DNA from: Flavisphingomonas formosensis
GTDB lineage: Bacteria; Pseudomonadota; Alphaproteobacteria; Sphingomonadales; Sphingomonadaceae
Direction of reading: 5' to 3'
Assembly (NCBI RefSeq): GCF_009755815.1
Contig: NZ_WRPK01000010.1
Location: 248,001-312,000, forward strand
Length of the DNA: 64,000 bases
Below the pieces are notes generated by a model, which saw only the letters and a list, made by a program, of their open reading frames with translations, searched no databases and was not told where the DNA came from. Below, piece after piece: positions 8,240 to 19,424 of the stretch. The number at the start of each line of letters is the position of its first letter. Positions within the stretch are counted from its first letter, which is position 1. The translations under genes and the position numbers were made by a program.

Positions 8240-9376
8240 CTACCCTTTTCGCCGAAACGGATAGAGAAACTGCGCCACATAGCCATTCGGCACCTTTTCC
8301 GGCACGCCATAACCTTCCGGCCAGCGCCCCGCCGGATAATAATAGGTCCCGAACACCCGATCGAGGAATGGGAAGTGGATCGCGAAATTCACGTCCACCG
8401 CCTCCTTCTCCAGTCCATGATGCCAGTGATGGAAACGCGGCGTCGCCACGAAACGCCCGAGCCGGTCGAAATCGCCGCGCAGATTCGCGTGGAGCAGTGA
8501 GGAATAGACGTAGACGAGGCCTATATAGATTTGCAGCGCGGTGGGGGTGTAGCCCAGCGTCATCATCGGGATCGCGGTCACCCCGCGCAGAGCCGCGATC
8601 TCGAAGAAATGCATGCGCGCGCCGGCCAGCCAGTCCATCGCCTTGGCGGAATGATGCACCGCATGAAAGCCCCACAGGAAGGGCACGCGGTGGAACGCGC
8701 GGTGAAACCAATATTGCACGAAATCGGTGAGCAGCATGATCTCGATCACCTGCAGCACCAGCGGCTGCGATCCCACCAGCGCCCGGAAGCCGGCAAAACC
8801 GCCGCTGACGCTGAGCACCGCCTTTGACGGCGCGAAGGCGAGGAAGGTCAGCGCCTGCACCATCATCGAGCTGATCAGATAATAGAACAGATCCTCGCGC
8901 CACTCGGTCCGGAACAGCCGCTGCTTGGCGTGGTGCGGCAGAAAGCGCTCGATCGGCGCGAAGATCAGGCCGGTCATGACGAGGTTGAGCACGAAGAAAT
9001 CGAGGCCGAAGAAGATGCCCCAATCATGCACCTCGCGTGCTTCCGCCCCCGATCCGCCCAGCAGCCCCGCGATCAGCGCAAGGATCAACGCGGTGAAGCC
9101 CAGCGCCTTGCGCGGCCGCAGGATCAGGCTGATCAGCGCCAGCGCATAGGATCCCAGGATCACTGCATGGATGGCCGGCCGAAACCCCTCTAAATTCTTG
9201 ACCGCCGCCAAGGCCGGCGTTCCGAGCCACGCCGGGTAGCGCAACGCGAGCACCATCCCGAGCCCGACACAGCCGAGCAGGATCGCGAAGAAGCCTGCGA
9301 ACCACCCCGTGCCGAACCCTCGCGCCTCGATCGGCGCCTCGAGATCGCGCGTCAGCGCCTTGAGGAAACCTGCCAT
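8240..9376 (-). CDS. Sterol desaturase / fatty-acid hydroxylase family membrane protein
   Basis: 378 aa from ATG 9376 (GGGAGG nine bases before it). Several hydrophobic helices fill the first 240 residues. The di-iron histidine clusters of the superfamily follow: HRAFH, HAVHHS and HHWHHG, in the right order in the second half. Members are integral membrane oxygenases that hydroxylate or desaturate lipids. The long N-terminal extension with four or so extra helices before the catalytic core is typical of bacterial members annotated only as sterol desaturase. The substrate is unknown. The gene diverges from the terminase-like gene across 122 bp. Confidence 0.87.
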   Translation of the reverse strand: MAGFLKALTRDLEAPIEARGFGTGWFAGFFAILLGCVGLGMVLALRYPAWLGTPALAAVKNLEGFRPAIHAVILGSYALALISLILRPRKALGFTALILALIAGLLGGSGAEAREVHDWGIFFGLDFFVLNLVMTGLIFAPIERFLPHHAKQRLFRTEWREDLFYYLISSMMVQALTFLAFAPSKAVLSVSGGFAGFRALVGSQPLVLQVIEIMLLTDFVQYWFHRAFHRVPFLWGFHAVHHSAKAMDWLAGARMHFFEIAALRGVTAIPMMTLGYTPTALQIYIGLVYVYSSLLHANLRGDFDRLGRFVATPRFHHWHHGLEKEAVDVNFAIHFPFLDRVFGTYYYPAGRWPEGYGVPEKVPNGYVAQFLYPFRRKG

Positions 9377-9498
9377 ATCAACCCTCCCGGAGCGCAACCT
9401 AGAGCGTCATGACAGAAAAGACATCTCCACTGATGGGAGCACATCCGCACGGGATCGCGCCCTCCCGGCAATCCCCCCGCTCATGCCACCGTCGCAGC

Positions 9499-10815
9499 AT
9501 GACCCCCCCGACCCGCTACAGCCCCGCCCTGATCCCCGCCGCCCGCACGCTCGCCGCGCGCGGCGCGCTCGACAAGGATCTCGCCGCCGCCTTCGGCGTC
9601 CATTTCAAGACGATCCGCGAGTGGAAGCAGCGCCATCCCGACTTCGCCGCCGCCTGCCGTCTCCCGCCCGACGCCGCCGACGCAGCGGTCGAGCGCGCGC
9701 TGTTCCGGAGGGCCACCGGCTATGACCGCGAGACCGAGCGCGTCTTCCTGCGCGACGGCAAGGTCGTCCGCGTCGCCGTAACCGAGCATGTCCCGCCCTG
9801 CGACAAGGCCGCCACCTTCTGGCTGCGCGTCCGCCGTCCGGACCGCTGGGACCCACCGCCGATGATCCAGCGCGCCGACGACGACGCCCTCTCCTCCACC
9901 GAGGAGGCGCTGCGCGATATCGAGGAGGATGCCTATGAGGCGATGTGCGCCGCCCAGGATGGCGGGCCGGAGATGGACGGCGACGAAGATGGAATGGCCC
10001 GGATCGATGCGCTCGATCCCGGTCCTGCCGCGCCGGCGGACGATGGCGATCCGCTGGTGGATCTCGAAACGGACGCGCCATTCCCGTCATCCCAGCGCAC
10101 GCTGAGATCGCTCTCCACATGCGAGCGGGTGGCTGTCGAGAATGATCCCAGCTTTCGCTGGGATGACGGGCTGGGCGCAGGACCCGATACCCTCCCTCAT
10201 CGCATACACCCCCCGCTGCCCGCGCTCACCCAAGCCATCCCCGCCGAGCCCGTCGACGCCGAGCCGCCGCCCGCTACGGCCTCGAAATATGATCCCGCCT
10301 TCATCCCCCTCGCCCGCCAGATGGCGGAGCAGGGCGCGCTCGACCGCGATCTCGCCCGCGCGTTCGGCGTCACCCTCACCACGCTGCGCCAATGGACGCT
10401 CCGCCACGCCGCCTTCGGGCAGGCCGTCCGTCTCGGCAAGGCGGTCGCCGACGATGCCGTCGAGGCGGCGCTCCTCGCCCGCGCCACCGGCTATTGCTAT
10501 ATGCGCGAGACGGTCTTCCTCACCGACGAGGGCGAGGTGCTCCGCTCCGAAACCCTCGTCGAGCAACCGCCCTCGCTCGTCGCCGCCCTATTCTGGCTCG
10601 GCCGCCGCCAGTCCGAACGGTGGTCGCCCCACCGCCCGCAGCCCGACCTCGAACCCGCCGAGGCCGCCCGCCTCTTCGCCGAAGCCCGCGCGCGCGTTGC
10701 CGAATATGACCTCCATCGCCGCCACTGGCGCGCCCATGGCTGCGCCCCGCCCGGCCGCGCCGAGCCCCCGCCACCCGAAGAAGAAGAGGAAGAAGCTCTT
10801 CTCTCCAATGGATAG
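9499..10815 (+). CDS. Tandem-duplicated terminase-small-subunit-like DNA-binding protein
   Basis: 438 aa from ATG 9499. Two homologous modules, residues about 5-125 and 260-385. Each begins YSPALIPAARTLAARGALDK or YDPAFIPLARQMAEQGALDR, goes on to a helix-turn-helix ending in IREWKQRHP or LRQWTLRHA, and ends in an ATGY...FWLRVRRPDRW-like block. Single modules of this kind resemble phage terminase small subunits; here no large terminase or other phage gene is near. The acidic linker contains a family-B palindromic repeat read in frame (10083-10170). The C-terminus ends in a run of prolines and glutamates. The role is unknown; site-specific DNA binding is the likeliest. Confidence 0.75.
   Translation: MTPPTRYSPALIPAARTLAARGALDKDLAAAFGVHFKTIREWKQRHPDFAAACRLPPDAADAAVERALFRRATGYDRETERVFLRDGKVVRVAVTEHVPPCDKAATFWLRVRRPDRWDPPPMIQRADDDALSSTEEALRDIEEDAYEAMCAAQDGGPEMDGDEDGMARIDALDPGPAAPADDGDPLVDLETDAPFPSSQRTLRSLSTCERVAVENDPSFRWDDGLGAGPDTLPHRIHPPLPALTQAIPAEPVDAEPPPATASKYDPAFIPLARQMAEQGALDRDLARAFGVTLTTLRQWTLRHAAFGQAVRLGKAVADDAVEAALLARATGYCYMRETVFLTDEGEVLRSETLVEQPPSLVAALFWLGRRQSERWSPHRPQPDLEPAEAARLFAEARARVAEYDLHRRHWRAHGCAPPGRAEPPPPEEEEEEALLSNG
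10083..10170. repeat. Family-B palindromic repeat inside a coding sequence
   Basis: CCCGTCATCCCAGCG at 10083-10097 is mirrored by CGCTGGGATGACGGG at about 10156-10170. The interior carries the GAGATCGCTCTCCA block seen in the intergenic copies at 31094-31238 and 40531-40613. It is translated within the linker of the terminase-like protein (residues about 195-224) without a stop codon or a shift of frame. Confidence 0.7.
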
Positions 10816-10920
10816 CCTATCGGTTCCACGGGCACTCCTGCATCGCCGCACCCCCTCTTGACCTTCCCGAACCATTCCGCCAAACCGATCACCATTCGGA
10901 TAACCGGACGAGAGGGTGAT

Positions 10921-12735
10921 ATGTCGGACAAGGTGGTTCGCATCGGAGGCGCGTCTGCCTTCTTCATGGACAGCGCGATGGCCGTGCCGCAGCTGCTGAA
11001 GGCGCCGCAGATCGACTATCTCGTGTTCGACTATCTCGCCGAGGGCTCGATGGGCCTGTTCGGCCGCATGGCCCAGATGGATCCGAATACCGGCTACGGC
11101 ACCGACTTCCTGACCGTGCATGTCGGCCCGCATCTGCGCGAGCTTGCAGCGCGGCGCATTCGCGTCGTCGCCAATTCCGGCGGCGTCAATCCGCACGGCC
11201 TCGCCCGCGCGGTGGAGAAGCTCGCCGCCGAGCAGGGCGTCTCGATCAAGGTCGCGGTGGTGGACGGCGACGATCTGCGCGACCGGATCGACGAGATCCG
11301 CGCGCTCGCGCCCAAGGACATGTTCTCCGGAGCGGAGCTGCCCGAGCATATCACCAGCATCAACGCCTATTTCGGCGCCTTCCCGATCGCCGAGGCGCTG
11401 AACCGCGGCGCGGACATCGTGATCACCGGCCGCGTGGTGGACAGCGCGCTGACCCTCGGGCCGCTGATCCACGAATTCGGTTGGAAGCCGGAGGATCATG
11501 ATCTGCTCGCCGCCGGCACCGTCGCCGGCCATCTGCTCGAATGCGGCGCGCAGGTGACGGGCGGCACCTTCACCGACTGGCGCGACGTGCCGGACTGGGC
11601 GCATATCGGCTATCCGATCGGCGAATGCCGCGCCGACGGCAGCCTGGTCATCACCAAGCCGGAAGGCACCGGCGGCCTCGTCTCGGTCGGCTCCGTCGCC
11701 GAGCAATTGCTCTACGAGGTCAGCGATCCGCAGGCCTATATCGTGCCCGACGTCGTCACCGACATGAGCGCGGTGAAGATCGTTGAGGTCGGCCCGAACC
11801 GGGTGAAGGTGAGCGGTGCGCGCGGCCTGCCGCCGACGCCGAGCTACAAGGTCTGTGTCACCTATGATGCCGGCTGGAGGGCGAGCGCGCTCACTCCGAT
11901 CGTCGGCTGGGAAGCCGGCGCCAAGGCCAAACGCCACGCGGAATCGATCCTGGAGCGCACCGCCGATCTGATGCGCGGCCGCAATCTCGGGCCGTTCACC
12001 CGTACTTATCACACCGTGATCGGATCCGAGGCGAGCTTCGGCGCGCAGCAGCGCCCGATCGAGAGCCGCGAGGTGCTGGTCCGCATCGTCGTCGATCATC
12101 CCGAGCGGGCGGCGGCCGAGCTGTTCGCGCGCGAGCAGCACAATGCCGCCTCGACCATGTCGCCCGGCACCTCGATCAACCTGTCGACCCAGGTCGTGCC
12201 GCTCACCGAGCTGCACCTCTTCCTGCTCGACAAAGGCAAGGCCACGCCGCGGCTGACCATCAGCGGCGAGACGATCGAATTGCCCGATGCCGCGGGCGTG
12301 CGGCTGGAGCCGTCCGCGCTCGTCCGTCCTGCCGTGGAACCGGCGCCGGAGGGTGCCGAGGCCGAGGTGCCGCTGATCGCGCTCGCCTGGGCGCGCAGCG
12401 GCGACAAGGGCAATTTGTTCAACGTCGGCATCATCGCGCGGCGGCCGGAGTATCTGCCCTGGATCCGCGCCACGCTGACGCCGGAGGCCGTCGCCGCCTG
12501 GTATCGCCACCAGTTCGCCGATGCGAGCCGCGCCCGCGTCGACCGCTACGACCTGCCGGGGTTCAACGCGCTCAACTTCGTCGTCCACGAGTCGCTCGAC
12601 GGCGGCATCAACAGCTCGCCGCGGCTCGATCCGGTCGCCAAGACGATGGGTCAGCAATTGCTCTTCCACCCGATCCGCGTGCCGCGGGCGCTCGCCAACG
12701 AGCTGCAAAATGGAGAGACGAAGCGTGCCGCTTGA
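10921..12735 (+). CDS. AtuA-family (DUF1446) acyclic terpene utilisation-like protein
   Basis: 604 aa from ATG 10921, preceded by GAGAGGGTG. The DUF1446/AtuA fold is recognisable from RIGGASAFFMDS, the DYLAEGSMGLFGRM stretch, ANSGGVNPHG, ITGRVVDSALTLGPL, GGTFTDW and the KPEGTGGLVS block. The C-terminal 100 residues (LAWARSGDKGNLFNVGIIAR) match the AtuA C-terminal domain. Family members sit in acyclic-terpene and other branched-acid catabolic operons, but their reaction is not settled. The gene overlaps the next SDR gene by 11 bp and is followed by an IclR regulator, so it probably belongs to a small catabolic operon. Confidence 0.85.
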   Translation: MSDKVVRIGGASAFFMDSAMAVPQLLKAPQIDYLVFDYLAEGSMGLFGRMAQMDPNTGYGTDFLTVHVGPHLRELAARRIRVVANSGGVNPHGLARAVEKLAAEQGVSIKVAVVDGDDLRDRIDEIRALAPKDMFSGAELPEHITSINAYFGAFPIAEALNRGADIVITGRVVDSALTLGPLIHEFGWKPEDHDLLAAGTVAGHLLECGAQVTGGTFTDWRDVPDWAHIGYPIGECRADGSLVITKPEGTGGLVSVGSVAEQLLYEVSDPQAYIVPDVVTDMSAVKIVEVGPNRVKVSGARGLPPTPSYKVCVTYDAGWRASALTPIVGWEAGAKAKRHAESILERTADLMRGRNLGPFTRTYHTVIGSEASFGAQQRPIESREVLVRIVVDHPERAAAELFAREQHNAASTMSPGTSINLSTQVVPLTELHLFLLDKGKATPRLTISGETIELPDAAGVRLEPSALVRPAVEPAPEGAEAEVPLIALAWARSGDKGNLFNVGIIARRPEYLPWIRATLTPEAVAAWYRHQFADASRARVDRYDLPGFNALNFVVHESLDGGINSSPRLDPVAKTMGQQLLFHPIRVPRALANELQNGETKRAA

Positions 12736-13534
12736 GGAGAAGAGACTCGCCGGCCGCGCGGTGCTGATCACCGGCGCCGGCGAGGGCATCGGCCGCGGCA
12801 TGGCGCGGGCCATGGCCAAGGAAGGCGCGCGGATCGTCATCGCCGACATCAAGCCCGATCTCGGCGAGGCGACCGCCAAGGCGATCGGCGACGAGTTCGG
12901 CACCGAGGCATTCGCCGTCGCGACCGACGTCACCGACCGCGATCAGGTGACCCGCGCGGTGGACGAGACGGTCCGGCGCTTCGGCGCGATCGACGTGTTG
13001 GTCAACAATGCCTGGGGCGGCACCAAGATCATGCGGCTCGAGGACAAGACCGACGCGATCCTGCAGGGCGGGCTACAGATGGCGCTCTGGGCGACCTTCT
13101 GGGCGATGCAGCAGGCCTTCCCGCACATGCGCGATCGGCGCTGGGGCCGGATCATCAACATGTGCTCGCTGAACGGCATCAACGCGCATATGTATTCGGC
13201 GGAATATAATATCGCCAAGGAGGGCGTCCGCGCCCTGACCCGCACCGCGGCGCGCGAATGGGCCAAGCATGGCATCACCGCCAACGTCATCTGCCCGGCC
13301 GCCGCCTCCGCCGCCTTCGAGCGCTATCGCGCCGCCAGCCCGGAAAATGCCGCCAAGACCGCATCGCAGATCCCGATGGGCCGCGTCGGCGATCCGGAGA
13401 CGGACATCGGCCCGGTCGCGGTGTTCCTGGCCAGCGAGGCGAGCCGCTACCTCACCGGCAACACCCTCCACGTCGATGGCGGCGGCCATATCAACGGCGT
13501 AGCCTGGGAACCGAAGCTGCCGGATGCCGCCTGA
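12725..13534 (+). CDS. SDR-family NAD(P)-dependent oxidoreductase (second copy)
   Basis: 269 aa from GTG 12725, with GGAGAG seven bases upstream inside the end of the AtuA gene; the two frames overlap by 11 bp, indicating coupled translation. Motifs: TGAGEGIGRG at the cofactor site, NNAWGG in place of NNAG, NMCSLNG with the catalytic serine, and YNIAK as YxxxK. The C-terminus, VDGGGHINGVAW, nearly matches that of the SDR at 3290-4084. The replacement of the usual Gly in NNAG by Trp is unusual. It probably oxidises a hydroxyacyl or alcohol intermediate of the AtuA pathway (inference). Confidence 0.88.
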   Translation: MPLEEKRLAGRAVLITGAGEGIGRGMARAMAKEGARIVIADIKPDLGEATAKAIGDEFGTEAFAVATDVTDRDQVTRAVDETVRRFGAIDVLVNNAWGGTKIMRLEDKTDAILQGGLQMALWATFWAMQQAFPHMRDRRWGRIINMCSLNGINAHMYSAEYNIAKEGVRALTRTAAREWAKHGITANVICPAAASAAFERYRAASPENAAKTASQIPMGRVGDPETDIGPVAVFLASEASRYLTGNTLHVDGGGHINGVAWEPKLPDAA

Positions 13535-13580
13535 ACCGGCACCGCGTTTGCGCGCGAGCGCGAGCATGTTAGGCGGCATC

Positions 13581-14417
13581 ATGACCGATGCCGCCTTGCC
13601 AGAAGATACCCTCCCCGCCCCATCCGAAGCCGGGGGCGGGCCACGATCGGCGCTGCGCGCGCTGGACGCCCTCAAGAAATTGGCCGTCAGCCCCGACGGG
13701 CTGACCCTCGCCGAGCTCGCCAAGACCATGCAGGTCCCCAAAAGCAGCCTGCACGAGCTGCTGCGCGCGCTCCATCATGGCGGCTATATCGTCAATAATC
13801 GCGGCCAGTATCAGCTCGGCAACGGCGCGATCACGCTCGCCAACCTGCTTGCCGGGCGCGACACGTTGATGGCCGTCGCCCACCCTTATCTGGAGGCGCT
13901 GTCGGCGGCATGCGACGAGACCAGCGCGCTGTCCGAGCTCAATGACGATCGCCATGTCGTCTATCGCGATTTCGTGCAGAGCCGCCATCCGCTTCAGTTC
14001 CGCATGGCGACCGGCCAGATGGCACCGATCCACTGCTCGTCCGGCGGCCTGGCGATCCTCGCCATGCGGCCCGAGGAGGAGCGCGCGGCATTCATCTCCG
14101 CGGGTAACGCCGAACGCTATACCAAGGACACGATCTGCACCCCGGATGAGTTGGAAGCGGCCTTCGCCGAGGTGCGCGCGACCGGTATCGCGACCACGCG
14201 CAACTCGATGTTCGAAGGCGTGCTCGCTTTCGCCTCGCCCGTGTTCGACGCCGACGGCTGGCCTTGCGCCGCAATCGGCGTGATCGGTCCTTCCGTTCGT
14301 CTGGCGCCGAACGAGGCTGCTATCCGCGCGGCGGTGCACGACGCGGCGGAACGGCTATCGCGCGATCTCGGCGCGCGGATCGCCTATCCAGGAGCGGTCG
14401 ACGGCTCGGCCGCATAG
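13581..14417 (+). CDS. IclR-family transcriptional regulator
   Basis: 278 aa from ATG 13581 (AGGCGG four bases upstream); ATGs at 13524 and 13566 are in frame but less well placed. The N-terminal winged helix reads SALRALDALKKLA, then LTLAELAKTMQVPKSSLHEL. The C-terminal effector domain holds PIHCSSGGLAILA and the NSMFEGVLAFASPVFDADG block of IclR proteins. It follows the AtuA-SDR pair by 46 bp on the same strand and probably regulates it. Its last 34 bases overlap the end of the convergent membrane-protein gene. Confidence 0.87.
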   Translation: MTDAALPEDTLPAPSEAGGGPRSALRALDALKKLAVSPDGLTLAELAKTMQVPKSSLHELLRALHHGGYIVNNRGQYQLGNGAITLANLLAGRDTLMAVAHPYLEALSAACDETSALSELNDDRHVVYRDFVQSRHPLQFRMATGQMAPIHCSSGGLAILAMRPEEERAAFISAGNAERYTKDTICTPDELEAAFAEVRATGIATTRNSMFEGVLAFASPVFDADGWPCAAIGVIGPSVRLAPNEAAIRAAVHDAAERLSRDLGARIAYPGAVDGSAA

Positions 14418-14749
14418 ACGCGACGCAGCTCGGCCGATTCCTGCATCTCCTCGACGGCGATGCGCCGGGGCTCGACCGGTCGGCGGACCGGGAAGAACTG
14501 GGTGCTGCGCCAGCGGCTCGCCAACTCGATGCGATCGAAGATATGGGCGCCGGTGAACAGCAGTGCGGCGCCCACGCTGCCGCAGAGGAAAAGAATCGCC
14601 GCCAGCAGCAGCTCCAACGGGCCGGGACGACCGGCATGCGCGATCGTCAGCACGCGCAGCAGCAGCGCCGTGCCGGCGGCGGCGCCGACGAGCATGAGCC
14701 CCCCAGTCCGCAAACCGATATCGATCCGTCCATCGCGATGCCGTGCCAT
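14384..14749 (-). CDS. Small two-helix membrane protein, function unknown
   Basis: 121 aa from ATG 14749, with GAGGAG seven to eight bases upstream. A basic N-terminus (MARHRDGR) is followed by two hydrophobic segments at about residues 15-35 and 46-68, then a hydrophilic tail with [10 protein letters not shown]. It starts 212 bp from the divergent kup gene, so the two may share a control region. I recognise no named family. Confidence 0.6.
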   Translation of the reverse strand: MARHRDGRIDIGLRTGGLMLVGAAAGTALLLRVLTIAHAGRPGPLELLLAAILFLCGSVGAALLFTGAHIFDRIELASRWRSTQFFPVRRPVEPRRIAVEEMQESAELRRVYAAEPSTAPG

Positions 14750-14961
14750 CGTCCATCTCCTCGCCCACAGGAACGAGGTACGCGGCGCGGCATAGCGATT
14801 CGAGACGGAGGAACGGCGATCTCCATAGTGTTTTCGTAGGATTCCGGATCGCCGCGGAACCAAAACATATGCGATCCATATGCGTTGGACGCGGAACACC
14901 TCTGGTGTTCCTATTCGCGGCGCGGCATCTCCGCGACCCGAAGAATCCGTGGGAAGGCAAG

Positions 14962-16869
14962 ATGGCAGACGCCGCGCACCGTGATCTCGAAGCCACCGCC
15001 GACACCCACCATGGACCGCAGGGCAGCCTGCCGACCCTCGCGCTGGGCGCGCTCGGCGTCGTCTTCGGCGACATCGGCACCTCTCCGCTCTACGCGCTCA
15101 AGGAAAGCTTCATCGGCCACCATCCGCTGACCGTTGATGCCGCCCATATCTACGGCGTGCTGTCGCTCGTCTTCTGGACGATGACGTTGATCGTCACGGT
15201 CAAATATGTCTTCATCATCCTGCGCGCCGACAATCATGGCGAGGGCGGGAGCCTCGCCTTGCTCGCGCTGATCGCGCGCAAGGCCGGGCAGCGCAAATGG
15301 ACGCCCGGCATCGTCCTGCTCGGCGTGCTCGCCACCGCGCTCTTCTACGGCGATGCGATCATCACCCCGGCGATCTCGGTGCTGTCCGCTGTCGAGGGCC
15401 TCACGGTGGTCGAGCCCGGCCTCGGCAGCATGGTGCTGCCGATCGCAATCCTGATCCTGGTCGGGCTCTTCCTGATCCAGAAGCACGGCACGGCACGCGT
15501 CGGCGCGCTGTTCGGACCGATCATGGTCGTCTATTTCATCGTCCTCGCGGCGCTCGGCATCGGAGCAATCCTGCGGCATCCCGAGATCCTCGGTATCGTG
15601 AACCCGATGTACGCCCTCGCCTTCTTCCTCATCGATCCGCAGCTCGCCTTTCTGGCGCTGGGTTCGGTCGTGCTGGCCGTGACCGGTGCCGAGGCGCTTT
15701 ATGCCGACATGGGCCATTTCGGCGCGCGCGCCATCCGCGTGGCCTGGCTCTACGCCGCCTTTCCCTGCCTCCTGCTCAACTATATGGGCCAGGGCGCGCT
15801 GCTGCTCGACGATCCGGCGAACGTGCAGAACCCCTTCTTCCTGATGGCGCCGGACTGGGCACGGCTGCCGCTCGTGCTGCTCGCGACCATGGCGACGATC
15901 ATCGCCAGCCAGGCGGTGATCTCGGGCGCCTTCTCGGTCACGCAGCAGGCGGTGCAGCTCGGCTTCCTGCCGCGGCTCAAGATCACCCATACGAGCGCCG
16001 AGGCTGCCGGCCAGATCTATGTGCCGCTGGTCAATTGGGGCCTGCTGGTGCTCGTCATCCTGCTCGCCTTCGGATTCAAGACATCGAACAATCTCGCCGC
16101 CGCCTACGGCATAGCGGTGACGGGCACGATGCTGATCACCGCCTGCATGCTGGGTTTCCTCACGTTCAGCGTGTGGCGCTGGAACCGGCTGCTCGCCGGG
16201 CTCACCACCGGCGGCTTCCTGCTGATCGACGGCATCTATTTCGCCTCCAACGCCACCAAGATCCCGGACGGCGGGTGGTTCCCGCTGCTCGTCGCCGCCG
16301 TCGCCTTCACCCTGCTCACCACCTGGTCGCGCGGGCGGGAGATCGTGCGCCACTATCTGCAGGTCGGCACGATGGACATCGATCTGTTCATCAGCTCGAC
16401 GGCTTCGATAAAGCGCATTCCGGGAACCGCAGTTTTCCTGACCGCGACGACCGACGGGGTGCCCCCCGCGCTGCTGCACAACGTCAAGCACAACAAGATA
16501 TTGCACGAGCGGGTGATCATCCTCACCGTGATCACCCAGGGCGTGCCCCATGTGCCGGAAGACAAGCAGATCGAGGTGATCCCCGCGGATTCAGGCTTCT
16601 ACCGCATCCGCCTCCACCATGGCTTCATGCAGGAGGTCGATATCCCGGCGAGCCTCGCCCGGGTGAGAAACTGCGGCGCGCCATTACTGCCAGCCGACAC
16701 CAGCTATTTCCTGAGCCGGCAGACGCTGATCCCGTCGAAGAAGCCCGGCATGGCGATCTGGCGCGAGAAGCTCTTCGCCTGGATGGTCCGCAACGCGATG
16801 AGCGCGATGGAATTCTTCAAGCTGCCGACCAATCGGGTCGTGGAACTGGGATCGCAGGTGGAGATCTGA
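14962..16869 (+). CDS. kup: Kup-type low-affinity potassium uptake protein
   Basis: 635 aa from ATG 14962 (GGGAAGG five bases upstream); the frame is open upstream but not protein-like. The KUP/HAK signature [15 protein letters not shown] lies near residue 30. About twelve membrane segments follow, with [39 protein letters not shown] and YGIAVTGTM, and then the soluble C-terminal domain of the family. It carries out H+-coupled K+ uptake at the inner membrane. A high-affinity Kdp system lies 9 kb downstream, so this organism has both kinds of potassium importer. Confidence 0.95.
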   Translation: MADAAHRDLEATADTHHGPQGSLPTLALGALGVVFGDIGTSPLYALKESFIGHHPLTVDAAHIYGVLSLVFWTMTLIVTVKYVFIILRADNHGEGGSLALLALIARKAGQRKWTPGIVLLGVLATALFYGDAIITPAISVLSAVEGLTVVEPGLGSMVLPIAILILVGLFLIQKHGTARVGALFGPIMVVYFIVLAALGIGAILRHPEILGIVNPMYALAFFLIDPQLAFLALGSVVLAVTGAEALYADMGHFGARAIRVAWLYAAFPCLLLNYMGQGALLLDDPANVQNPFFLMAPDWARLPLVLLATMATIIASQAVISGAFSVTQQAVQLGFLPRLKITHTSAEAAGQIYVPLVNWGLLVLVILLAFGFKTSNNLAAAYGIAVTGTMLITACMLGFLTFSVWRWNRLLAGLTTGGFLLIDGIYFASNATKIPDGGWFPLLVAAVAFTLLTTWSRGREIVRHYLQVGTMDIDLFISSTASIKRIPGTAVFLTATTDGVPPALLHNVKHNKILHERVIILTVITQGVPHVPEDKQIEVIPADSGFYRIRLHHGFMQEVDIPASLARVRNCGAPLLPADTSYFLSRQTLIPSKKPGMAIWREKLFAWMVRNAMSAMEFFKLPTNRVVELGSQVEI

Positions 16870-16880
16870 AGCCGGGGTTG

Positions 16881-17780
16881 TCACCCGCCGCCGACGACCG
16901 GCTCCTCCCCGGCAGGAAAGTGATCGACGAGGAAGTCGAGCACCACCCTTACTCGCATCGGCAGCCGCATGCCCGCGAAGCGATGCGCGACGGCGAGCTG
17001 CAAGGGCGGGATCGCCGCATCGGGCAGAATGATCGCCAGCCGCCCGGCCGCCACGTCCTCGCGCACCTGGATCGCGGGAAGCAAGCCGATGCCGAGCCCG
17101 CTGATCACCGCGCGATGGACCGCCTCGCTGCTGTTGGCGCGGAAGCAGCCGGCGATGCGCAGCATCTGCCCGCCGACCTCCCACTGCGCACGGCTTGGCC
17201 CATAGCCATAGGTGATGCAGTCGTGCGCCAGCAGGTCCTCGGGGTAAACCGGCGCGCCGCGCATATCGAGATAGGCCGGCGCCGCGACGAGCAGCCGGCC
17301 GAACGGGCCGAGCGGGCGGACATCCGGCGCGGCCGGCGCGGGATCGCCGACCCGCAGCGCGAGATCGAGGCCGCTTTCGACGAGGCTGCCCTGCCAGTCG
17401 GTGACAGAAAACTCGACCCTGAGATCGGGGTGGCGCGCATGCAGGGCGATCATGCGCCCGGCATAATAGAGGCCGAGCGCGGTGGTGACGCCGACGCGCA
17501 CGACGCCCCGCGCCGCCGCCTCCCCGCCCAGCTCCGCCTCGGCATGGTCGATTTCCTCGATCACCACGCGCGCATGATCGAGCAGCCGCTCGCCCTCGCG
17601 GGTCAAGGTCAGCTTGCGGGTCGAACGATTGAGCAGCCGCGCGCCGAAATGCGCCTCCAGCTGATCGATCCGGCGGGCGATAGTGGTATGGCTGGCATTG
17701 CTTTGGGTCGCGACGGTCGAGAAATTCAGTCGTTCGGCCACTCGCACGAAGGTCCGCAGCGCCTGTACCAGATCGCTCAT
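16881..17780 (-). CDS. LysR-family transcriptional regulator
   Basis: 299 aa, standard length. The N-terminal helix-turn-helix is VRVAERLNFSTVATQSNASH, then RIDQLEAHFGARLLNRSTRK. The C-terminal part is the two-lobed effector domain (RVGVTTALGLYYAG, then ISGLGIGLLPA). It is divergent from the CoA-transferase gene across 116 bp, the classical LysR arrangement, so that gene is its probable target. It ends 11 bp from the end of kup, tail to tail. Confidence 0.9.
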   Translation of the reverse strand: MSDLVQALRTFVRVAERLNFSTVATQSNASHTTIARRIDQLEAHFGARLLNRSTRKLTLTREGERLLDHARVVIEEIDHAEAELGGEAAARGVVRVGVTTALGLYYAGRMIALHARHPDLRVEFSVTDWQGSLVESGLDLALRVGDPAPAAPDVRPLGPFGRLLVAAPAYLDMRGAPVYPEDLLAHDCITYGYGPSRAQWEVGGQMLRIAGCFRANSSEAVHRAVISGLGIGLLPAIQVREDVAAGRLAIILPDAAIPPLQLAVAHRFAGMRLPMRVRVVLDFLVDHFPAGEEPVVGGG

Positions 17781-17818
17781 CTACACATATCCTGCACAAG
17801 TGACGTGCCTCTATTTAA

Positions 17819-19414
<1,596 letters not shown>

Positions 19415-19424
19415 CCGGCGTGAG

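Noticed and set aside
9499-10815. Prophage remnant suggested by the terminase-like protein
   Set aside because: No large terminase, portal, capsid, integrase or attachment-site duplication is near. Stand-alone genes of this kind are better treated as chromosomal.
10588-12933. Very long minus-strand open frame (781 codons) antisense to the AtuA gene
   Set aside because: Long antisense frames are common in high-GC genomes. The composition is typical of a shadow (rich in Arg, Ala, Gly, Asp, His), and the plus strand carries clear AtuA and SDR motifs.
16871-16912. Possible bidirectional terminator between kup and LysR (GCCGGGG/CCCCGGC)
   Set aside because: The arms are only 7 bp, about 28 bases apart, and the right arm lies in the LysR coding end; too weak to call.
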